Assembly: GCA_050012175.1 (NCBI GenBank)
Contig: JBEKHR010000028.1
Span: 1 to 64,000 of the forward strand
Direction: 5' to 3'
DNA from: CAVROP01 sp050012175
Lineage (GTDB): Bacteria; Acidobacteriota; Terriglobia; UBA7540
Length of the DNA: 64,000 bases
The position numbers were made by a program, and so were the translations under genes. Below, one piece after another: positions 60,025-64,000 of the stretch; within the stretch, counting starts at the first letter, position 1; each line of letters opens with the position of its first letter. Below the pieces are notes generated by a model, which saw nothing but the letters and a program-made list of their open reading frames with translations, had not been told where the DNA came from and did no database searches.

Positions 60025-61301
60025 GACTCCTGCTCTTTACTCAACACTTCCCCCCGGAAACGGTGGCCACCGGAAGGCGAGCCAGCGACCTGGCAGAGAG
60101 TTTGACGAGTCGCGGGCACCACGTCACCGTGATCGCCGGCTGGCCTAACCACCCCTCGAGTCTGGGGCTTCCATTCTGTCAGCGGGTGGCGCAGGATGAA
60201 TACACTGCCGAAGGTTACCGTATCCGGCGCGTACGCCTCTTTCGCTCTGCGGATCCTGGAATTCTGAATCGCTTTCTGACTTACGCCACCTTCATGCTTT
60301 CGGCGGCTTGGTGGGGAATTTGGCAGCCGCGGCCAGACGCGATTCTTGCGGTTTCGCCGCTTCCAACCGGGTTGGCCGCCCTGCCTGCTCACTGGTGGCA
60401 TCGGGCCCCCCTCGTTTTCGACTTGCAGGACATTTGGCCGGACTCCGCCCTGGCGATCGGGGTGATGGAGCGAGGCTGGGGATTGCGTATGCTACGACGG
60501 CTGGAGCGCTTCTTCTATTGGCGCTGCGCTGGGGTGGTAGGAATCACGAACGGATTCAAACGTTATCTGGTGGATTTGGGCCTGCCGCCCGAACGTGTGG
60601 CGGTGATTCATAACGGGGTCGACTGGGAGAACTTTGCGGGAGCTCCGCCCAGGGACGACTTGAGGCGTGTGGAACAACTGGCCGGAAAATTTGTGGTGGG
60701 CTACATCGGCAACCTCGGACTCGCACAGAGACTGGATACCGTGCTCGAAGCCGCCGAAGAACTGCGCAATGAACCTGTGGCGTTCCTTCTGTTGGGGGAA
60801 GGCGTCGAGAAACAACGTTTGATGGCTCTGGCGCGGGCTCGCAGCCTGCAAAACGTGCGATTTCTCGAAGGCGTGCCGCGCAAGGATGTACCTTCTGTGT
60901 TGGCTACGTGCGATGCGCTTTTAGCGATGTTGCGCGACGATCCACTCTTCGGAATCACTATCCCTTCGAAAATTTATGAATACATGGCGGCAGGGAAACC
61001 CATTTTGTGTTCGGTCGGTGGGGAGGCTGCTGCGCTGGTTGTTGAGGCAAGGTGTGGTCTGCCGGTGTGCCCCTCGGATGCCAGTGCCCTCGCCGACAGC
61101 GTCCGCACGCTTCTGGCCGACCCTTCGCGTTGCCGTGCGTTAGGTGAGGCAGGAGCGGCTTGGGCCCGCGCCCGATTTGCACGTTCGGGGCTAATGGACG
61201 CCTACGCTGACTTGGTGGAACGTCTGTCAGGTGGAAAAGCGCAACTCCCCCAACCTGCTGAACCGCCGCCCCTTGAACACGTGGACCTCACGGAGCCATG
61301 A
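60021..61301 (+). CDS. WbuB-like GT4 glycosyltransferase
   Basis: 426 aa from ATG 60021. RLLLFTQHFPPETVATGRRA, GHHVTVIAGWPNHP, LVFDLQDIWPDSALAIGVME, AVIHNGVDWENF, VVGYIGNLGLAQRLDTVLEA and IPSKIYEYMAAGKPILCSVG, a close fit to WbuB/colanic acid-type N-acetyl-fucosaminyl or related transferases. It is coupled to the epimerase by a 4-base overlap. Confidence 0.87.
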   Translation: MRLLLFTQHFPPETVATGRRASDLAESLTSRGHHVTVIAGWPNHPSSLGLPFCQRVAQDEYTAEGYRIRRVRLFRSADPGILNRFLTYATFMLSAAWWGIWQPRPDAILAVSPLPTGLAALPAHWWHRAPLVFDLQDIWPDSALAIGVMERGWGLRMLRRLERFFYWRCAGVVGITNGFKRYLVDLGLPPERVAVIHNGVDWENFAGAPPRDDLRRVEQLAGKFVVGYIGNLGLAQRLDTVLEAAEELRNEPVAFLLLGEGVEKQRLMALARARSLQNVRFLEGVPRKDVPSVLATCDALLAMLRDDPLFGITIPSKIYEYMAAGKPILCSVGGEAAALVVEARCGLPVCPSDASALADSVRTLLADPSRCRALGEAGAAWARARFARSGLMDAYADLVERLSGGKAQLPQPAEPPPLEHVDLTEP

Positions 61302-61535
61302 GAACCTACCCCACACTAATCTTCCTTGCGGCGCTGGCAAGCGGCGGGGAACCGCCTATTCCCTTCGAAAGTCTCCGCGCAACGACTCTGGCCGCTTTTC
61401 GCGTCCGCGAGTCGCTACGATGCGGCAAGGCGTTGCCGGTTTGTCCCTCTGACCCCGCCTAACATTGCTTTAGACTCTACTTCCACACCCAAAGCTTTGT
61501 AACAACCTTCCACAGCGTATTCAGATCGCCAAGCG

Positions 61536-62684
61536 ATGAAAATTCTCAGTGTTGTCGGAGCCCGGCCGAATTTTGTCAAGATCGCAGCGCTGATGGCAGA
61601 GATGCGGAACCAAGCGGACATTCGGGCTCTGCTTGTGCATACCGGCCAGCACTATGATATCGGAATGTCCGATTCCTTTTTCCAGGACCTCGGCATTCCT
61701 CAACCGGATATTAACCTGGAGGTGGGCTCTGCCTCTGCGGCTTGCCAAGTAGCTAAGATCATGGAGCGGTTGGAGCCCGTGCTGGTGAGCGAGCAGCCTG
61801 ACCTTGTGGTGGTGGTTGGCGACGTCAACTCAACCCTGGCAGGGGCGCTGACGGCGGTCAAGCTGGGCATTCCGGTGGCCCACGTGGAAGCGGGGTTGCG
61901 TAGCTTCGATCGCACCATGCCTGAGGAGATCAACCGTGTTGTGACGGATTCGATCTCTGAGTTCCTTTTTGCTAGCGAGCCGAGCGGCGTAGAGAATCTT
62001 TTGAAAGAAGGAAGGCCAACCAGCCAGATCTTTCTGGTCGGAAACGTAATGATCGACACCTTGAAGAGTTGCCTGGCACGGGCCCGGCAATTGGAGCCGT
62101 TCGCAGATCCGGAAATCTGGGGTGAAAACGGCTCAGATCGGCCAGCAAGATTTGCCCTCGTGACTCTTCACCGCCCCTCGACCGTCGACAACTCGCTTGC
62201 GCTTCGCATCGTCTGGGAGGCTCTTGGGGAGATTGCCGAGGAAATCCCGATAGTCTTTCCCGTCCATCCCCGCACGCAGAAACGAATGCGAGACCTCGGC
62301 CTTGACTCAGGAACGGGACAGCCTTTTGGTCACCGGAATGGAATTCGATTGCTCTCGCCGTTGGGTTACCTGCGATTTCTGCATCTCGAAAGCCTCGCCA
62401 CGTTCGTGATCACCGACTCGGGCGGCATCCAGGAAGAAACCACGGTGCTGGGTGTGCCTTGCCTTACGGTGCGGGAGAACACGGAGCGCCCCATCACGGT
62501 AACCGAAGGAACGAATACGCTCGTAGGTCTTAATCCGGAACACCTTAAGGAGGAAGCTCACCAGATCCTGTGCGGGAAAGGGAAACAAGGCCAAGCTCCC
62601 GCCCTTTGGGACGGTCAAGCGGCCAAGCGCATCGTTGGAGTTCTTGAGCAACAATTGCCCCTAGGCTCCGCCGGGGGAATCTAA
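61536..62684 (+). CDS. wecB: UDP-GlcNAc 2-epimerase (non-hydrolysing)
   Basis: 382 aa. ILSVVGARPNFVKIAALMAE, LVHTGQHYDIGMSDSFF, VVVGDVNSTLAGALTAVKLG, HVEAGLRSFDRTMPEEINR, LVTLHRPSTVDN, and FVITDSGGIQEETTVLGVPC give the complete motif set of WecB/MnaA epimerases. It makes UDP-ManNAc from UDP-GlcNAc, a donor precursor that fits the WecG/TagA-family transferase at 32163. The spacer 61302-61535 holds no gene. Confidence 0.93.
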   Translation: MKILSVVGARPNFVKIAALMAEMRNQADIRALLVHTGQHYDIGMSDSFFQDLGIPQPDINLEVGSASAACQVAKIMERLEPVLVSEQPDLVVVVGDVNSTLAGALTAVKLGIPVAHVEAGLRSFDRTMPEEINRVVTDSISEFLFASEPSGVENLLKEGRPTSQIFLVGNVMIDTLKSCLARARQLEPFADPEIWGENGSDRPARFALVTLHRPSTVDNSLALRIVWEALGEIAEEIPIVFPVHPRTQKRMRDLGLDSGTGQPFGHRNGIRLLSPLGYLRFLHLESLATFVITDSGGIQEETTVLGVPCLTVRENTERPITVTEGTNTLVGLNPEHLKEEAHQILCGKGKQGQAPALWDGQAAKRIVGVLEQQLPLGSAGGI

Positions 62685-62699
62685 ACCAACCGCAGCGCG

Positions 62700-63059
62700 C
62701 CCGAGTAGGGGAGCATGGCGAGTGCCGCTGCAGAACTTTGCGCGCAAGGTCGCCGCCATTCCGAAGAAGGAACCTGACGAAAAGGTGGCGCATTGCCCTT
62801 CACGCATCCTCAATGTACTTTCTGCGCAGACTGAAAGTATTAGCGTCACCGGCTTCCCAGGTGAGAATTTCCTCTCCGACCGCAGCGCTAAACATTTGGG
62901 CTTGTGCTTGTAGGCCTCTCTGACATCTGTCCAGAGTTTAGAAGCAAATCCCTTCCTAATCCTCTGCTCTTCCAGGACCTTCCCATCTTCTTCGGCCTTT
63001 CGCGCCTTTCCAGCCTTGAACTCCTGAGCCATTCCTTTAGCCCATTCTGATTCTGCCAT
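62700..63059 (-). pseudogene. Small hypothetical, frameshifted
   Basis: ATG 63059 starts MAESEWAKGMAQEFKAGKAR, and LEEQRIRKGFASKLWTDVRE follows, a start I have seen in small Acidobacteriota proteins of unknown function. Near 62895 the plausible continuation changes frame (MFSAAVGEEILTWEAGDANT), to about 62800, after which the first frame again looks protein-like (ATFSSGSFFGMAATLRA). So one or two compensating frameshifts are likely. Confidence 0.45.
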
Positions 63060-63151
63060 CGAAATTTTCCGCACGGAAATGTGTGTCGCTGGGGATGTGC
63101 CAGAGAAATGGGATCTATCGTGAGGTTCAATCTTATCGTTCTCAGGCCGGC

Positions 63152-63607
63152 TTATGAGGCTGAAGTTACCAGGATGACCCTATTTGCACCCTGCCGGTGC
63201 AACTCCTCTCGGAGAAGTCCGAATTCGTCTACGGTGTTCGTGGCGGGAGGAACCAGGAGCCGGATCGCCGCTTTGGGGACACCGAGCCGCTCCAGCACCT
63301 GCTGGTCGTATTCCTCTTCGGTAACGTGATGAATGCCCAGACTGGCGAACACCTTATTGGCTCCGGCCGGGTCGTCTTTGAACAGCCATATTTCCGGCGC
63401 CCAACCCTGCCGATCGATTTCTGCCGCCTCCATCGCGCGGAAGGGTATGAGGCCGCTGAGAACTACAATGGCTCGCGCCGGGTGCAGAGTGTCGTCGACC
63501 ACAAGCCACTGCCCTACATTGCGGAAGCCCCAAAACGCCGCGACAATCAGGACCGCCAGAACGGCTAGAACAATCAGCATGCGTCGGCCAATACGTTTAA
63601 CCGTCAT
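63152..63607 (-). pseudogene. DUF218/YdcF-like protein, 3'-truncated
   Basis: 151 aa. An N-terminal anchor (MLIVLAVLAVLIVAAFWGF) is followed by ARAIVVLSG and a typical DUF218 middle (WAPEIWLFKDD, VLERLGVPKAAIRLLVPPAT, TNTVDEFGLLREEL) up to VILVTSAS. In full DUF218 proteins the VTS is followed by a HxxR-type segment and ~50 more residues; here a stop comes at once and unrelated sequence begins. It is likely inactive. Members usually act at the envelope (SanA/ElyC-type). Confidence 0.6.
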
Positions 63608-63609
63608 GC

Positions 63610-64000
63610 TTGTCCCACCCTCCGCCTAAGTCATTCCATGCCCGGCAATCTTCTCCGCGTAGTTCCACGTACCCTTCGATTTCGTTAGCGGTAGCCGCCG
63701 CCGCGTCCGGCGACATCATTGTCGTTGGACCGGGGACGTACAACGAGTCGGTGACCATTGCCGTTCCTCTCTCCTTCTTCGGCGCGCAAGTTGGAAATGA
63801 TGCGTGGGTACACCGACACGATCCGATGAAGGAATCGATCGTGGATGCGACCGGGACGAGTGGACCTGCGTTTTTCGTAAATCTCTCTTCTTCCTCTCTC
63901 GGTCCTGTGGTCATCGATGGGTTCACCATCCAGGGCGGTACCGCAGGATATTATGCCTCGGGCATCTGGGCCTATTATTATGCCGCCCCCATGCAAATCC
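63610..64000 (+). CDS. Parallel beta-helix protein, partial at window edge
   Basis: The frame is open from 63601 to the end of the window with no ATG; TTG 63610 is the only usual start. YPSISLAVAAAASGDIIVVG continues into PGTYNESVTIAVPLSFFGAQ and VIDGFTIQGGTAGYYASGIW: the 'yptIqaAvdaA..GDtI.V.pGtYnE' start of DUF1565/right-handed beta-helix proteins. No signal peptide precedes it, so the 5' end may be truncated next to the DUF218 gene. The 3' end lies outside. Confidence 0.6.
   Translation, partial: MSHPPPKSFHARQSSPRSSTYPSISLAVAAAASGDIIVVGPGTYNESVTIAVPLSFFGAQVGNDAWVHRHDPMKESIVDATGTSGPAFFVNLSSSSLGPVVIDGFTIQGGTAGYYASGIWAYYYAAPMQI

Noticed and set aside
1..64000. tRNA or rRNA genes, attachment sites or a replication origin
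   Set aside because: I looked for tRNA-like arms and conserved rRNA strings and found none that I can support; no att core was identifiable next to the recombinase.

Overview
The window is about 60% GC and reads like a chromosomal accessory region of an Acidobacteriota bacterium. This assignment is inference from gene content, start-codon style, and dense 7-bp repeats and REP-like hairpins; no rRNA, tRNA or universal marker is present. No CRISPR array was seen.

Left part (1-5.9 kb): a small membrane protein with a degenerate GGDEF-like domain (712-1455), then a decayed serine-recombinase element on the minus strand. The element has two small accessory ORFs, a recombinase split by a +1 shift in a run of eight G, and an HNH fragment with an in-frame TGA. 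An internally deleted IS110 transposase remnant and a phage-tail-like scrap follow.

RiPP-like island (5.9-12.4 kb): an ABC-2 exporter (ATPase and permease) and a PF14907-type nucleotidyltransferase lie on the plus strand. Converging on them is a coupled minus-strand operon: a 59-aa precursor-like peptide (12332-12153), an S26/SipW-type peptidase, an HPr-kinase-like P-loop protein, a PqqD-like protein and a radical SAM/SPASM enzyme. The short precursor gene has a strong RBS and overlaps the peptidase start by ATGA. This is the best candidate for an undescribed system here.

Secreted-protein and redox region (12.6-24.1 kb, minus strand): a ~1636-aa exported repeat protein, and two copies of a module in which a membrane-anchored redoxin with three CxxC motifs is followed 1 base later by a Tat-signal, cysteine-rich protein. 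One redoxin copy is only a 3' stub. An O-antigen ligase-type polymerase and a TPR protein lie between the two modules. Heptanucleotide repeats are dense here.

Exopolysaccharide locus (25.8-62.7 kb, plus strand): a NusG/UpxY-type antiterminator, Wza-type export protein, Wzc-type co-polymerase/tyrosine kinase, a geranylgeranyl-reductase-like flavoprotein, a polyprenyl-phosphate sugar-phosphate transferase, a WecG/TagA-type transferase, a secreted protein, a Wzx flippase, two GT2, seven GT4 and one GT39-like transferase, eight methyltransferases (three FkbM), a UDP-galactopyranose-mutase/amine-oxidase-like flavoprotein, a second Wzy, an SDR epimerase/dehydratase and a WecB epimerase. Together they describe a Wzx/Wzy-type, probably heavily methylated, surface polysaccharide. 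The locus has been reshuffled: a 1187-bp tandem duplication, a duplicated GT4 with an FkbM 3' footprint, and remnants of a GT2 and of a flavoprotein gene.

Right edge (62.7-64 kb): a frameshifted small gene, a truncated DUF218/YdcF-like gene and the start of a parallel beta-helix protein that runs off the window.
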